Shown: piece after piece, positions 18,088 to 26,751 of the stretch
How positions within the stretch are numbered: position 1 is the first letter of the stretch
Layout: each line of letters starts with the position of its first letter
Assembly: GCF_003286125.1 (NCBI RefSeq)
Contig: NZ_QMED01000014.1
Span: forward strand, 58,207 to 122,206
Direction of reading: 5' to 3'
Length of the DNA stretch: 64,000 nt
Origin: Algibacillus agarilyticus
GTDB taxonomy: Bacteria > Pseudomonadota > Gammaproteobacteria > Enterobacterales > Alteromonadaceae
Translations under genes and position numbers: made by a program
The notes under the pieces: generated by a model
Told to the model about the DNA's origin: nothing
Database searches by the model: none
What the model saw: only the letters and a program-made list of their open reading frames with translations

Positions 18088-19569
18088 ATGCACGATACAA
18101 ACTGGCATGACCTTGCAGCCGCATTTTCACCTAATACCCACGCTATTATTGCTGGCGAACCGCATTTAACGACCTCAAATAAATTTATCGATAAAATAAG
18201 TCCTGTTGATGGTAGAGCGCTACCTAAAGTTGGGATCGCCAATGAAAATGATGTTGATCTTGCTGTTACTGCGGCTAGACAGGCTTTTGCGGATAAACGC
18301 TGGGCAGCATTGAGCTTTAAAGCACGCCGGAATATTTTATTGCGCTTTGCTGAGTTAATTGATCAAGCGACGGCGGATCTCGCTTTAATGGATTGCCTTG
18401 AAATGGGTAAATCAATTGAAAATTTGGTTTTTGATGATATCCCTGTATGTGCCGATAGTATTCGATGGTTTGCTGAAGCGCTCGATAAAGTATATGACCT
18501 TTGCTCACCTTCAAGAGACGGCGCAATGGGCACAGTGACTCATGAACCGCTAGGGGTTGTTGCATGTGTAGTGCCTTTTAATTACCCCATGATTATGGCT
18601 GCTTGGAAAATTGGACCGGCATTAGCAATGGGGAATTCAGTGATTTTAAAACCAGCTGAAAGAGCATGTTATTCAGCAATTAAATTAGGTGAACTCGCTT
18701 TAGAGGCCGGCATTCCTGCTGGTGTGTTAAATATTGTGCCTGGCGATGCTGAAACGGGGCAAGCGTTGGCGCAACATATGGATGTAGATGGTGTGTTTTT
18801 TACTGGGTCAACGCCTACCGGTAAAAAAATAATGCAGTATGCGGGACAATCTAATATGAAACGCCTTGCACTTGAATGTGGTGGTAAAAGCCCATTTGTT
18901 GTATTGGATAGTTGTCGTCAGTTACCATTTGCCGCACAAACGCTCGCTCGGCATGTCTTTTTTAACCAAGGTCAAATTTGTTCAGCTGCTTCGCGATTAA
19001 TTATACAAGAAAATCTAGTTGATGAGTTTTTACCGTTATTGATTGAGCAAGCGGCTTTGTATCAACCTAGCGATCCTTTAAATATTAAGAGTAAAGTTGG
19101 CGCGTCTCATTGTCATAAACACCTTGAGCGCGTGCAATATTATGTCGATTCAGCGATTGAGCAAGGCGCTAATTTATTAGTGGGTGGTCATGCTGTACAA
19201 ACGGTTGCTAATGGCGCCTATTATGCACCGACTATATTAACCAATGTGACTAATGATATGACCGTTGCCACGGATGAGGTTTTTGGTCCGGTTGTTGCTG
19301 TTATAACCGTTAAATCAGAAGCTGAGGCAATTGCCGTGGCTAATGATACGATTTTTGGGTTAGCTGCTGGTGTATGGAGTGATGATTTTTCAACGGCTCA
19401 TCGCGTTGCACACCAATTAAAAGCAGGTAGTGTACATGTTAACTCTTGGGGTGAAGATGATGCGACTGCACCTTTTGGCGGTATTAAGCAATCGGGCATG
19501 GGTAAAGACAAATCAATATTGGCCTTGCACCAATATGCTAATGTTAAAAGTACGTGGTTTAAGTTTTAA
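18088..19569 (+). CDS. NAD(P)-dependent aldehyde dehydrogenase
   Basis: Soluble ALDH-superfamily enzyme of 493 residues that oxidises an aldehyde to a carboxylic acid. Visible motifs are the cofactor-binding PFNYPMIMAAWKIGPALAMGN and FTGSTPTGKKI segments, the general base Glu263 in LECGGKSPF, the nucleophile Cys298 in GQICSA, and EVFGPVV and PFGGIKQSGMGKD near the C-terminus. It resembles the PuuC/betaine-aldehyde class, so a gamma-aminobutyraldehyde-like substrate is possible. In this locus an aldehyde from pentose or uronate catabolism is also possible. It lies 129 bases after the TonB-receptor terminator and probably has its own promoter. The substrate is not settled by sequence. Confidence 0.88.
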   Translation: MHDTNWHDLAAAFSPNTHAIIAGEPHLTTSNKFIDKISPVDGRALPKVGIANENDVDLAVTAARQAFADKRWAALSFKARRNILLRFAELIDQATADLALMDCLEMGKSIENLVFDDIPVCADSIRWFAEALDKVYDLCSPSRDGAMGTVTHEPLGVVACVVPFNYPMIMAAWKIGPALAMGNSVILKPAERACYSAIKLGELALEAGIPAGVLNIVPGDAETGQALAQHMDVDGVFFTGSTPTGKKIMQYAGQSNMKRLALECGGKSPFVVLDSCRQLPFAAQTLARHVFFNQGQICSAASRLIIQENLVDEFLPLLIEQAALYQPSDPLNIKSKVGASHCHKHLERVQYYVDSAIEQGANLLVGGHAVQTVANGAYYAPTILTNVTNDMTVATDEVFGPVVAVITVKSEAEAIAVANDTIFGLAAGVWSDDFSTAHRVAHQLKAGSVHVNSWGEDDATAPFGGIKQSGMGKDKSILALHQYANVKSTWFKF

Positions 19570-19736
19570 CCCATCTTTCGCTCTTTAAGACTGTCGAGAC
19601 CATCCGTTTTCAATGATTTTATTGGCATACCAGTAGTCTTTTTGACATATTCTATTGGTAAAGATAAATGTTGTGCTGTTGCTCGTATAGCTTCCTCTAG
19701 AGCTTTTTGTCTTTGTGTAATAACACACTGTATTCC
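19566..19736 (-). pseudogene. Remnant of an AbiEii-type toxin gene
   Basis: A minus-strand open stretch of about 56 codons without a start codon, directly after the AbiEi-type antitoxin. The N-terminal part (ALEEAIRATAQHLSLPIEYV) resembles the start of AbiEii/AbiGii nucleotidyltransferase toxins, where a helix of the type AxxLxLPxxYVEKD precedes the catalytic domain. The expected EKD and all later domains are missing; it ends at a stop overlapping the end of the aldehyde dehydrogenase gene. I infer a truncated toxin; the short length makes this tentative. Confidence 0.4.
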
Positions 19737-19738
19737 TT

Positions 19739-20482
19739 TTATTTTTTATTGCACGTTAGGTGCCAGTGACTGCCAGCATTTTTCCATTTATCCAAATATG
19801 AAAAACTGTATTTGGATGTTGGATTTAATGATTTATGTAGCTTTTCACTGAAATAGTCTAAATAAGTTTCCAGAAAAGAGCCAAGTAATGCTTTTGTTCT
19901 TTCTGTATATGCCTCAACGGCAATATTTTCCATTTCTTTTATTTTATCTGACGAAAGGCTTTTCAGACGTAAAGCTAACTTTGAAGCCACCTCTTCAATT
20001 TCCGCATCTGGAATTCTATCTATATTTTTGAGTACATCTAGAAATTGCAGCACTTGAATATTATTCTTTGATACTTTCTTATATCTAGAAGGCGTTGTGA
20101 TTATTCTTAATCCAGACAGTTCAGCCTTTTCACGCTTAACTATCGACCTTGCAATATTCACTTCCGCAGGTATCTGTGTAGTTAACCCCCATTGATAATA
20201 CAATGCAGGCCCTGTGACATAACCAACAGTTCTTTGCTTATTAGAAGTAAAGTAGTGAATAACATCACTACTTTTAGGGGCCATTGGACCAAAACGACCA
20301 ACTTCAGATTTATAAAACAAGCCTTTTTTGATTTTCACTAAACCCAGTTTTTGCGAATTTCGACTAATAGCTTTAACAACAGCATCACTGTGTTCGGCAT
20401 AGCTAGATATATCCTGATAAGAAAATAACTTACCTGGTTTCATTCGTTCTATCTGTTGACTTACTGTTTGTGTGACATTCAT
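19739..20482 (-). CDS. AbiEi-type (DUF6088-like) antitoxin/transcriptional regulator
   Basis: A 247-residue protein. The N-terminus is winged-helix-like (MKPGKLFSYQDISSY, DAVVKAISRNSQKLGLVKIKKGLFYK), followed by a middle domain (VIHYFTSNKQRTVGYVTGPALYYQWGLTTQIP) characteristic of DUF6088/AbiEi antitoxins of type IV toxin-antitoxin systems. These bind their own promoter and neutralise an AbiEii nucleotidyltransferase toxin normally encoded just downstream. Here only a short remnant of such a toxin follows. The start at 20482 is preferred over upstream codons because GGAGAAG precedes it by a normal distance. It is now probably an orphan repressor. Confidence 0.7.
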   Translation of the reverse strand: MNVTQTVSQQIERMKPGKLFSYQDISSYAEHSDAVVKAISRNSQKLGLVKIKKGLFYKSEVGRFGPMAPKSSDVIHYFTSNKQRTVGYVTGPALYYQWGLTTQIPAEVNIARSIVKREKAELSGLRIITTPSRYKKVSKNNIQVLQFLDVLKNIDRIPDAEIEEVASKLALRLKSLSSDKIKEMENIAVEAYTERTKALLGSFLETYLDYFSEKLHKSLNPTSKYSFSYLDKWKNAGSHWHLTCNKK

Positions 20483-20841
20483 ATTCTTCTCCATATCCAA
20501 ATTATAATTGTCATGGAGTGTTTTTGTCTAGTTTTATTAAATAGTTCCTGACATTTTTAGCTTTGTATTTTCATAACTCTGTTATGTTAAATCGAAATAA
20601 TTTACATCCATTTTTCTTGATTGCTCATAGTTTGAGAGATTTAATTAAATTGGGAAGTAACGCGACAGCCATCTATGGGTATATTGCACTGGTTAATGCA
20701 ATCCATTGCTTGCCTGTGTTGGAAGCAAAAGCATTAAGTTTTTCAATTAGCGAAAACTATCGAGCACAGCCTTTCTAAGAAAAAGAAGTATCAAAGCGAT
20801 CTTGGCTATATTGTGTTTGATAAATGAGTGAGTTGATCGTG
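20483..20841. other. Intergenic stretch without a recognised gene
   Basis: About 360 bases. The part next to the antitoxin contains ATTATAAT-like sequence on the minus strand suitable for its promoter. A plus-strand open frame of 71 codons (20563-20778) has no good ribosome site and no recognisable family. Nothing else is supported. Confidence 0.4.
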
Positions 20842-21228
20842 TTATTTATTCACTTTGATGGCTTTAAATAAGCGCAAATTACGTTTGATTGATGAAGTTA
20901 GCTGATCGGCATCAATGTTATTAGGAGATCGCGATGCATGAAAATATGCATTTTCAGGAGTGGCTATTTTCATCATTGCAGATGTTCTACATTTTAGGTT
21001 GCTAAATCTTAAATTAGCTAAGAGAGTGCGGCGGGGGGGGGCGTAGTAGCGTTTTACCGATTTTAGTTTGGCTATGCGTTTTATGTTTACGTGTTGACTA
21101 TATGTACGCATTCTTTGTTCTGCGCCTAGGCTAAAACCAAATTGGTCTTCAATATGGTTTGAATACTCAAGCCTGTTATCGACTGTTATGTTCAGTCGTT
21201 TTAATATTTCTGGTGTGTTGTCATTCAT
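20842..21228 (-). CDS. Hypothetical protein, possibly degenerate
   Basis: Open frame of 128 codons with ATG preceded by GCGGAAAA, starting 14 bases after the truncated uxaB. The product is basic (many Arg/Lys) with no signal peptide, membrane segment or family I recognise. The coding strand includes a run of nine C (plus-strand G run 21033-21041), a slippage-prone tract that could vary the frame. It may be a real small gene or debris left when uxaB decayed. Function unknown. Confidence 0.35.
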   Translation of the reverse strand: MNDNTPEILKRLNITVDNRLEYSNHIEDQFGFSLGAEQRMRTYSQHVNIKRIAKLKSVKRYYAPPRRTLLANLRFSNLKCRTSAMMKIATPENAYFHASRSPNNIDADQLTSSIKRNLRLFKAIKVNK

Positions 21229-21242
21229 TTTTCCGCGTTTAT

Positions 21243-21726
21243 TTATGCCTGTCCGGTATGGTATCGATGACGCTTATAAAGCCATTGGGTTAATTTACCC
21301 GGGAATGCTTTCGCTGGTGCGTCATCAAGTTTATCGGTTTCGATAAATTCAATACCAGCTTCGGTGGTGTTCGAAAAGATTACCTCAAGCGTCTCACATT
21401 CAGCCAACGCCATGTACTTATCAAATTCCTTGTAAACGAGGATTTCTTCGTTAATGCATTCAATAATATCTACTTGTTCCGTCGTTTCACCTTGCTCATT
21501 AATCCCCCGAACAATTGTCGTATACAGGTCACTTGGGGTATTTAACAAGGGGATAGCGTCGTAATCGATTGGACGGATCACGCTAATACCGGCGTTTAAA
21601 TCTGTGGTTTTATTAAGATGGTTAATTTGCAAACGATAAATGCGCGTAAAAATTACCCTCACCAAACTGCATGATTTTAGTTGGGTGTTGTTGAGTTTCA
21701 AAACTCTGTCTATTGAGCTGTTTCAT
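21243..21726 (-). pseudogene. uxaB: Tagaturonate reductase uxaB, frameshifted and truncated
   Basis: N-terminal third of an altronate oxidoreductase (about 480 residues in full-length relatives). From the ATG at 21726 (preceded by GGTGG) the frame reads MKQLNRQSF... to KIMQFGEGNF, the family N-terminal motif. Restoring one T near 21647-21651 gives LRAFIVW, and restoring one G near 21629 gives QINHLNKTTDLNAG. The intact frame then runs through LYTTIVRGINEQGE and FSNTTEAGIEF, all typical of E. coli UxaB. It stops after about 160 residues at HTGQA, and the rest of the protein is absent. Two single-base deletions plus truncation make it non-functional. A LacI-type operator remains about 57 bases upstream. 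Confidence 0.88.
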
Positions 21727-21782
21727 TTGCCACCAAGTTTAACTAACTAAGGATTACTAATAATGATTATGCACTATAATTA

Positions 21783-21800
21783 AATGCTACCGGTGCCATT
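21783..21800. promoter_or_regulatory. LacI-type palindromic operator, copy 2 (upstream of uxaB remnant)
   Basis: AATGCTACCGGTGCCATT keeps the central ACCGGT and outer AATG/CATT arms with two imperfect pairs. It lies about 57 bases upstream of the uxaB start and matches the copies at 1087, 27940 and 28244. It is the most degenerate copy, in keeping with loss of the gene it served. Confidence 0.6.
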
Positions 21801-21886
21801 GTGTTGTCCTGTTTAGACACATATGGACAAAAAACACTAGGTGTGAAGTGTATATCGAATTGTAAAGTGGGTTGAGGCTTTAATGT

Positions 21887-21925
21887 CACCATGAAAACGA
21901 AATAAGGTATTCTGCTTTCATGGTG
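21887..21925 (-). terminator. Stem-loop after the FutA-like gene
   Basis: Arms CACCATGAA and TTCATGGTG (9 bp) lie directly after the stop of the ferric-binding protein gene. Tails are weak on the minus strand and TTTT on the plus strand, so terminator function is only probable. Confidence 0.45.
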
Positions 21926-21933
21926 TTTTGAAC

Positions 21934-22950
21934 TTAAAGATCGAACTTAATCTCATCGACCAGTTTTAACGCTTGTTTTTGATATTTAGCTATTGTGGTA
22001 AGTGGTAAGGTCTCAGATTTGAATTCTCCCCAAGATGCGACTAAAGGGGATAGTGGAACACCTGTTTTGACAGGGTATTCCATATTCCATGTTGCATACA
22101 ACTCCTGAGCTTCAGATGTTGTTAAGTATTCGACGAGTTTAAGCGCACTTTCGCTATTTGGCGCATACCTAGTAATTGCAATACCGCTAACATTGATATG
22201 AGCGCCGCGATCCGCTTGGTTAGGAAAGTTGATATTAACGGCTTGAGCCCACGCTTTTTGATGCTGGTCTTTCATCATCATGCCATAGTAGTAGCTGTTC
22301 CCTAACGAAATATCGCAGAGACCTTCTTTTATCGCTTTTACTTGTGCTCTCTCATTACCTTGTGGTCGCCTGGCTAGATTTTGCTTGACGCCACTTAGCC
22401 AATCTTTGGTTTTTTTAGATCCCGAATGAGCAATCATTGAGGCAATTAATCCTAAGTTGTAAGAGTGCTTGCCGCTAATGGTGCAGACTTTACCTTTATA
22501 TTTTGCATCAGCTAAATCTTCATATCTGATCGTGTGATTACTCATTAACGTTTTAGCGGTATAGATACTGCGTACGCGTTTAGTTAAAGCAATCCAGTGT
22601 TCGTCGGGATCTCGATATATGTGAGGTATATTTTGTCGCACGGCTTCACTGTCTATTAGTCTGGTTAAAGCCCTATCTTTAAGCTGCAATAATGTTGCAA
22701 AGTTAGAGGTTAGAACAATGTCGGCTTTGGTGTACTTGTCTTCTCTTTCTAAGCGTTCTATTAGCCCTTTTTTTGCAAAAACAATATTGGTTTTTATACC
22801 TGTTTGTTGAGTAAATTTATCTAATATAGGTTCAATTAAAAAAGGCTGCCTGTATGAGTAAATATTAAGGCTTTGTTCTGTTGTTGCCCAAGATAGCTGA
22901 CTGAGTGCCAGCGTTGTTATTAATAGTATCGAGTTAAATATAGATTTCAT
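21934..22950 (-). CDS. FutA/FbpA-like periplasmic ferric-iron-binding protein
   Basis: A 338-residue secreted binding protein (signal peptide ending QLSWA). It closely follows the Fe(3+) ABC-transporter binding-protein pattern: LNIYSYRQPFLIEPILDKF, KKGLIERL, ADIVLTSNFATLLQL, VCTISGKHSYNLGLIASMIAHSG and LARRPQGNERAQVKAI. The iron-ligand Tyr cluster GNSYYYG is present, as is the C-terminal MEYPVKTGV. No permease or ATPase gene follows; the next gene is the uxaB remnant. It starts 11 bases after the DUF5916-like gene, so the two are co-transcribed. Iron binding is well supported by family; a role in this carbohydrate context is unclear. Confidence 0.82.
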   Translation of the reverse strand: MKSIFNSILLITTLALSQLSWATTEQSLNIYSYRQPFLIEPILDKFTQQTGIKTNIVFAKKGLIERLEREDKYTKADIVLTSNFATLLQLKDRALTRLIDSEAVRQNIPHIYRDPDEHWIALTKRVRSIYTAKTLMSNHTIRYEDLADAKYKGKVCTISGKHSYNLGLIASMIAHSGSKKTKDWLSGVKQNLARRPQGNERAQVKAIKEGLCDISLGNSYYYGMMMKDQHQKAWAQAVNINFPNQADRGAHINVSGIAITRYAPNSESALKLVEYLTTSEAQELYATWNMEYPVKTGVPLSPLVASWGEFKSETLPLTTIAKYQKQALKLVDEIKFDL

Positions 22951-22961
22951 GTTTTGCTCTT

Positions 22962-25226
22962 TTACATTTGGAGTGCGTAGCTAAATTTAGCGAAAAGGTT
23001 TCGTTTATTTTGTTCTAGTCCCGACATATCTTTTTCTTGAAACGCGTTGTTTGAATAGCCAATGTAAAAGAGTGTCTGGGGGTTTACTTTGTAGGTGTAT
23101 ACAAGCTGTGATGAGAATGATTTATAGTTGGAGTCTATTGTAGATCCCGTTACTACGTAATTTTCAGGGTTGCGGTTTATGTCAGTATATTGCACTACCA
23201 ATTTTGCGAGGCTTCTTATACTAAACTTATAAGTGAACCGCATATCTGTTAAGTTTGCGCTATACAGCTCGCCTGCATCAATATTGAGCTGGCTAAAATT
23301 GTGAGATAACTTAAGGTTTAGGTGTTCGTTTATATCCCAATAAACAGCAGGTTCTGCTTGAGTTATTTTACCTAGCTGGATATTGGTAAAGTCTACCTGA
23401 CTACCGTATTTTGCGTTCAGATTTAGCTCTAGACCAGAACCCGAGATAAACTTGGCTTCTGTACTTAATTGAATCTCTTCAAAGTTAGTATTTTTATAGA
23501 CTCTTTCTTTACCAAGCAGCGTTGATTCAACTTTAAATTGTTTGTTGCCGTGTATCCAACCTTTTAGCTCTATATCCTGGGTTAAAAGCTCTCCGTTTCT
23601 ATCAAAGGATTTACTGACTCCCGTATCGACCCCCCATACTTTGAACAAATCGTGCTTGTGACCAAACCAACGCATTTTACCGCCTGCAAATACTTTTCGG
23701 TACCCCACTTGACGATGGAACCCCATATCGGCTCTAAATTCGTTGCCAACATCTGCATAACCCATGCGTAAGCTGTAGTCTCGCAGCTTTCGGTTGTATT
23801 GCATTTTAAATGCATGGCCTTGTTGTGCCTTAGCCAGATTATAATCTGCTTCGCCATTAAGGATATTTGGGTTATATAACACCTCGGGGTTGTCTGTATC
23901 TGAGTGGCCAGCTTGGTAGCTAATGCTGTCCACTTTTGTTAGCCAGTGGCTACCGTCAAGTGACAGCATCGTATTGCTATAATTTGTTGCTTGTCGATGG
24001 GTCATTAAAACCCCGATTGTACTTCTGTTGCCAATATCTTGCTTATAGCGAGCAATTAAATTGTCAGATTTACTATTAAGGCTAACGATATTGGAACTCT
24101 GGGTATCCGGGATAACAAAGTTGGTGGTGTGATCATTGGTTAGCATAACACCAAAACTATGCTTGCCCGTTTTACCTGTTAGCTTTAGCCCATAGTCGGG
24201 AGAGTCTATGTTTTTGGTATGGACAAACTTGAAACGTTCAGCAAAAAAGTATGAAGCGCCATCGAGGAAAAACGGCCGCTTTTCTTTTATAAAAAGTGAA
24301 AATGTGTTGTTGATATCCAGTTGACTGGCATCGGCTTCTACTTGAGAAAAATCTGGATTGAGTGTTGCATTGAAGACAATATCTTTAGTTATTCCCCAAC
24401 GCACATCCAAGCCAGCATCAGACTTCAACTCTCCCTCTTGCCAATCGGTGCCTGGTTCCGGTCTTATATCACCGCGAGAAAAAGTTAAGGTTGGTGTTAT
24501 CTGAAGCGCGTCATCGACTTTTATACTCTCAAAGCCACTTAATTGATCATATTGGCATAAGGTACAGTCTATATTTCTGTTTTTTTGGTAGGTTGCTAGT
24601 TCAAACTTACTATCTCTGGGGTAGTTTCGAATACCTGCTATATTCCAGTTTAATTTTCCATTTGCAGAGGGGAACCTTAATGAACTGTATGGTACGCTCA
24701 TTTCAACCACGTAACCTGAGCTAGTAATGTTTCCAGCACTTTGCCATATTGCATCCCAGCTATCGTCTTCACCCCAAGTGTCAACATCCTTTACTCGGTA
24801 GTCGGCTTGAGCACCCAATGGATTGGCTAAAAACATATACCCGCTGCGTTTATCATTGAACGTATCAACGACAATGCCAACCCAATCATCGTTTCCGAGT
24901 GCGTCGCGGTCTCTTAATGATGCTCTAATGTTTTGGGGGGCTGGGTCCAGTGCTTTAAATGCGATATTTAAATGGGTTTGATTTTCATAAAAGTAAACTT
25001 CGGTGTTAACAGGAGCTGGGCTGCCCTCCGTTGGGCTATTTTCGTACTTTAATTCTAGTTTGGTCGCATTTAGCCAAGCGGGTTCATCCATAATGCCATC
25101 CAGATGAATTTCATCTTCATTAAAGGTTAAGTGGTACTTGTGGCTGCTAGCAAAAGATGTTGTCGTGTACATTGTCAAAGAAAGTGCTAGGGTTATAAAC
25201 GCTTTCGTTTTCGGTAAGGCAAACAT
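22962..25226 (-). CDS. DUF5916/CBM9-like outer-membrane protein
   Basis: A protein of 754 residues from the chosen ATG, which follows ACAGGATATTT and begins a signal peptide ending TSFA; the open frame extends 25 codons further upstream. The N-terminal third is a CBM9-like beta-sandwich (IHLDGIMDEPAWLNATKLEL, DRDALGNDDWVGIVVDTFND, YVVEMSVPYSSLRFP, LNWNIAGIRNYPRDS). It is followed by a DUF5916-type barrel-like region (NPDFSQVEADASQLDINNTFSLFIKEKRPFFLDGASYFF) rich in alternating beta strands to the C-terminus. Such proteins occur in polysaccharide- and protein-degradation loci of marine bacteria. Function is not established. It is co-transcribed with the FutA-like gene. Confidence 0.72.
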   Translation of the reverse strand: MFALPKTKAFITLALSLTMYTTTSFASSHKYHLTFNEDEIHLDGIMDEPAWLNATKLELKYENSPTEGSPAPVNTEVYFYENQTHLNIAFKALDPAPQNIRASLRDRDALGNDDWVGIVVDTFNDKRSGYMFLANPLGAQADYRVKDVDTWGEDDSWDAIWQSAGNITSSGYVVEMSVPYSSLRFPSANGKLNWNIAGIRNYPRDSKFELATYQKNRNIDCTLCQYDQLSGFESIKVDDALQITPTLTFSRGDIRPEPGTDWQEGELKSDAGLDVRWGITKDIVFNATLNPDFSQVEADASQLDINNTFSLFIKEKRPFFLDGASYFFAERFKFVHTKNIDSPDYGLKLTGKTGKHSFGVMLTNDHTTNFVIPDTQSSNIVSLNSKSDNLIARYKQDIGNRSTIGVLMTHRQATNYSNTMLSLDGSHWLTKVDSISYQAGHSDTDNPEVLYNPNILNGEADYNLAKAQQGHAFKMQYNRKLRDYSLRMGYADVGNEFRADMGFHRQVGYRKVFAGGKMRWFGHKHDLFKVWGVDTGVSKSFDRNGELLTQDIELKGWIHGNKQFKVESTLLGKERVYKNTNFEEIQLSTEAKFISGSGLELNLNAKYGSQVDFTNIQLGKITQAEPAVYWDINEHLNLKLSHNFSQLNIDAGELYSANLTDMRFTYKFSIRSLAKLVVQYTDINRNPENYVVTGSTIDSNYKSFSSQLVYTYKVNPQTLFYIGYSNNAFQEKDMSGLEQNKRNLFAKFSYALQM

Positions 25227-25373
25227 AAATATCCTGTTAATTATTATTAGTCTTAGACAGGTCCCGGATCTGAGATACTTTCTTGTGTTAGTGTTGTTCA
25301 AACGCTTTGTAGTTGGTTTGTTGTAGCTGTAGAGTTTGTTTTGGGGTTTATTGTCCGCTTAACCTGCAGTAGA

Positions 25374-25407
25374 AAAGTGCCTAAGTGATTAAACCCCTAG
25401 GCACTTT
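25374..25407 (-). terminator. Stem-loop terminator after the GH105 gene
   Basis: On the minus strand AAAGTGCCTA and TAGGCACTTT form a 10-bp stem with a 14-base loop, ending in TTTTC. It follows the GH105 stop, so the DUF5916-FutA pair is probably a separate unit or relies on read-through. Confidence 0.7.
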
Positions 25408-25431
25408 ATTATCACTTGTTGGTAAGGGGAT

Positions 25432-26673
25432 TTATTTTTCTAGTTCAACACTCGCAAGTATGAATGCACCTACACCGTGAGGATCATTCGTTCTTACTGC
25501 TTCCTGAACATAGTATTCAAAAGAACCTGAGCGATAAGGCGAGTTACCTAAACCAGTACCACCGACGGTATGGGTAAGATGCAGCTCATGATTTAGTTCA
25601 TCTATTTGAACATACCCATTTATAATGCCGTTATAGGCTTTATGTGCGACTTTGTTATATTTCTTCGGTAAATACCCCAGTCTTACACCTTTCGCCATGG
25701 CGTAACTGAACATGGCTGTTCCTGATGTTTCTAGGTAGTTGCCAAAACGTTCACCTTTGTCTGTTACTTGGTACCATAAACCACTTTCGTGTTGGTATTT
25801 CTCTAGCACTTTACAAAGGCGTTCGAGAATGGCAACTAATTCGGCTTTGTCTTTATGATCTTCAGGGAATACCTCTAAGGTATCGACTAGTGCCATTGCA
25901 TACCAGCCAAGTGCTCTTGACCAAACGTGTGGTGATTTACCAGAGTCGTCAGCCCACTTTTGAATGCCACTTTCATCCCAGGCATGTGCTAACAAACCTG
26001 TTTCTGGAAGATAGGTTTTTTCTTCTGCTAGTTTAAATTGGTGCGCAATATCATCGTAACTCGCTTGTGGCTCGCTAAAGTACTTAGCGTATATAGCCCA
26101 GAAAGTACTGCCCATATAAAGCCCATCTAACCACATTTGATATGGGTAGATCTTCTTATGCCAGAAACCACCAGATTTGGTTCTTGGTTGCCATTCAATT
26201 TGGGTACGTAACTTTTTTAATGCTTTTAGGTAACGTTCGTCACGGTATTTCTCATACAACGTAAATAGAAGTTTACCGCCATTTAGCATATCTAAGCTAA
26301 ATTTGTCGCCTTTTACATTTTTTATATTGCCCTCGGTGTCGACGAGTGTGTCGACATATTCTTTGCCGTATTTCAGGTAAGTCTCATCACCTGTTTTCTG
26401 GTAGAGATTTTGGAAAGACATCAACACTAAACCATAAGTGTAGTCCCACTTCGGTGATGAAAGAAGTTTATAATGCATCATTTTCCAAGCTTCAGGGCTT
26501 TGTTGCATTATGGTTAGCGCCATGCGCTCTCCCCAGGTTTTATCTGAAGGTATTTGAGACATGCGAGGCTCATTATTGGGCAGGGCGTGGCTTTCTACTG
26601 CAATCAGCGGCAGGCATAAACTAGCTGCGATAATTGTCCGCTGCATTACTTTTATAATTGGTTTTATTTTCAT
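25432..26673 (-). CDS. GH105 unsaturated rhamnogalacturonyl hydrolase
   Basis: A 413-residue secreted enzyme (signal peptide ending VESHA) of the GH88/GH105 alpha6/alpha6-barrel family. It hydrates the double bond of the delta-4,5-unsaturated uronate left at the non-reducing end by polysaccharide lyases, freeing 5-keto-4-deoxyuronate. The catalytic Asp is Asp183 in YQMWLDGLYMG, equivalent to the YteR nucleophile-activating Asp. Other conserved blocks are GLLAHAWDES, SPHVWSRALGWYAMALVD and ETSGTAMFSYAMAKGV. ATG preceded by AGGTGA. It follows the Ldh_2 dehydrogenase by 78 bases in one operon. The lyase that makes its substrate (pectin or ulvan) is not in the window. Confidence 0.9.
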   Translation of the reverse strand: MKIKPIIKVMQRTIIAASLCLPLIAVESHALPNNEPRMSQIPSDKTWGERMALTIMQQSPEAWKMMHYKLLSSPKWDYTYGLVLMSFQNLYQKTGDETYLKYGKEYVDTLVDTEGNIKNVKGDKFSLDMLNGGKLLFTLYEKYRDERYLKALKKLRTQIEWQPRTKSGGFWHKKIYPYQMWLDGLYMGSTFWAIYAKYFSEPQASYDDIAHQFKLAEEKTYLPETGLLAHAWDESGIQKWADDSGKSPHVWSRALGWYAMALVDTLEVFPEDHKDKAELVAILERLCKVLEKYQHESGLWYQVTDKGERFGNYLETSGTAMFSYAMAKGVRLGYLPKKYNKVAHKAYNGIINGYVQIDELNHELHLTHTVGGTGLGNSPYRSGSFEYYVQEAVRTNDPHGVGAFILASVELEK

Positions 26674-26751
26674 CTATATCACCTTTATTGTTGATGAGGT
26701 TTATATTCATATAATTGGTTTTATCGTTAACTAAATAAGCGAAACGGTTTG

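Noticed and set aside
20563-20778. Plus-strand 71-codon open frame near the antitoxin gene
   Set aside because: No ribosome site of note, no recognisable family and no operon context; treated as a chance frame.
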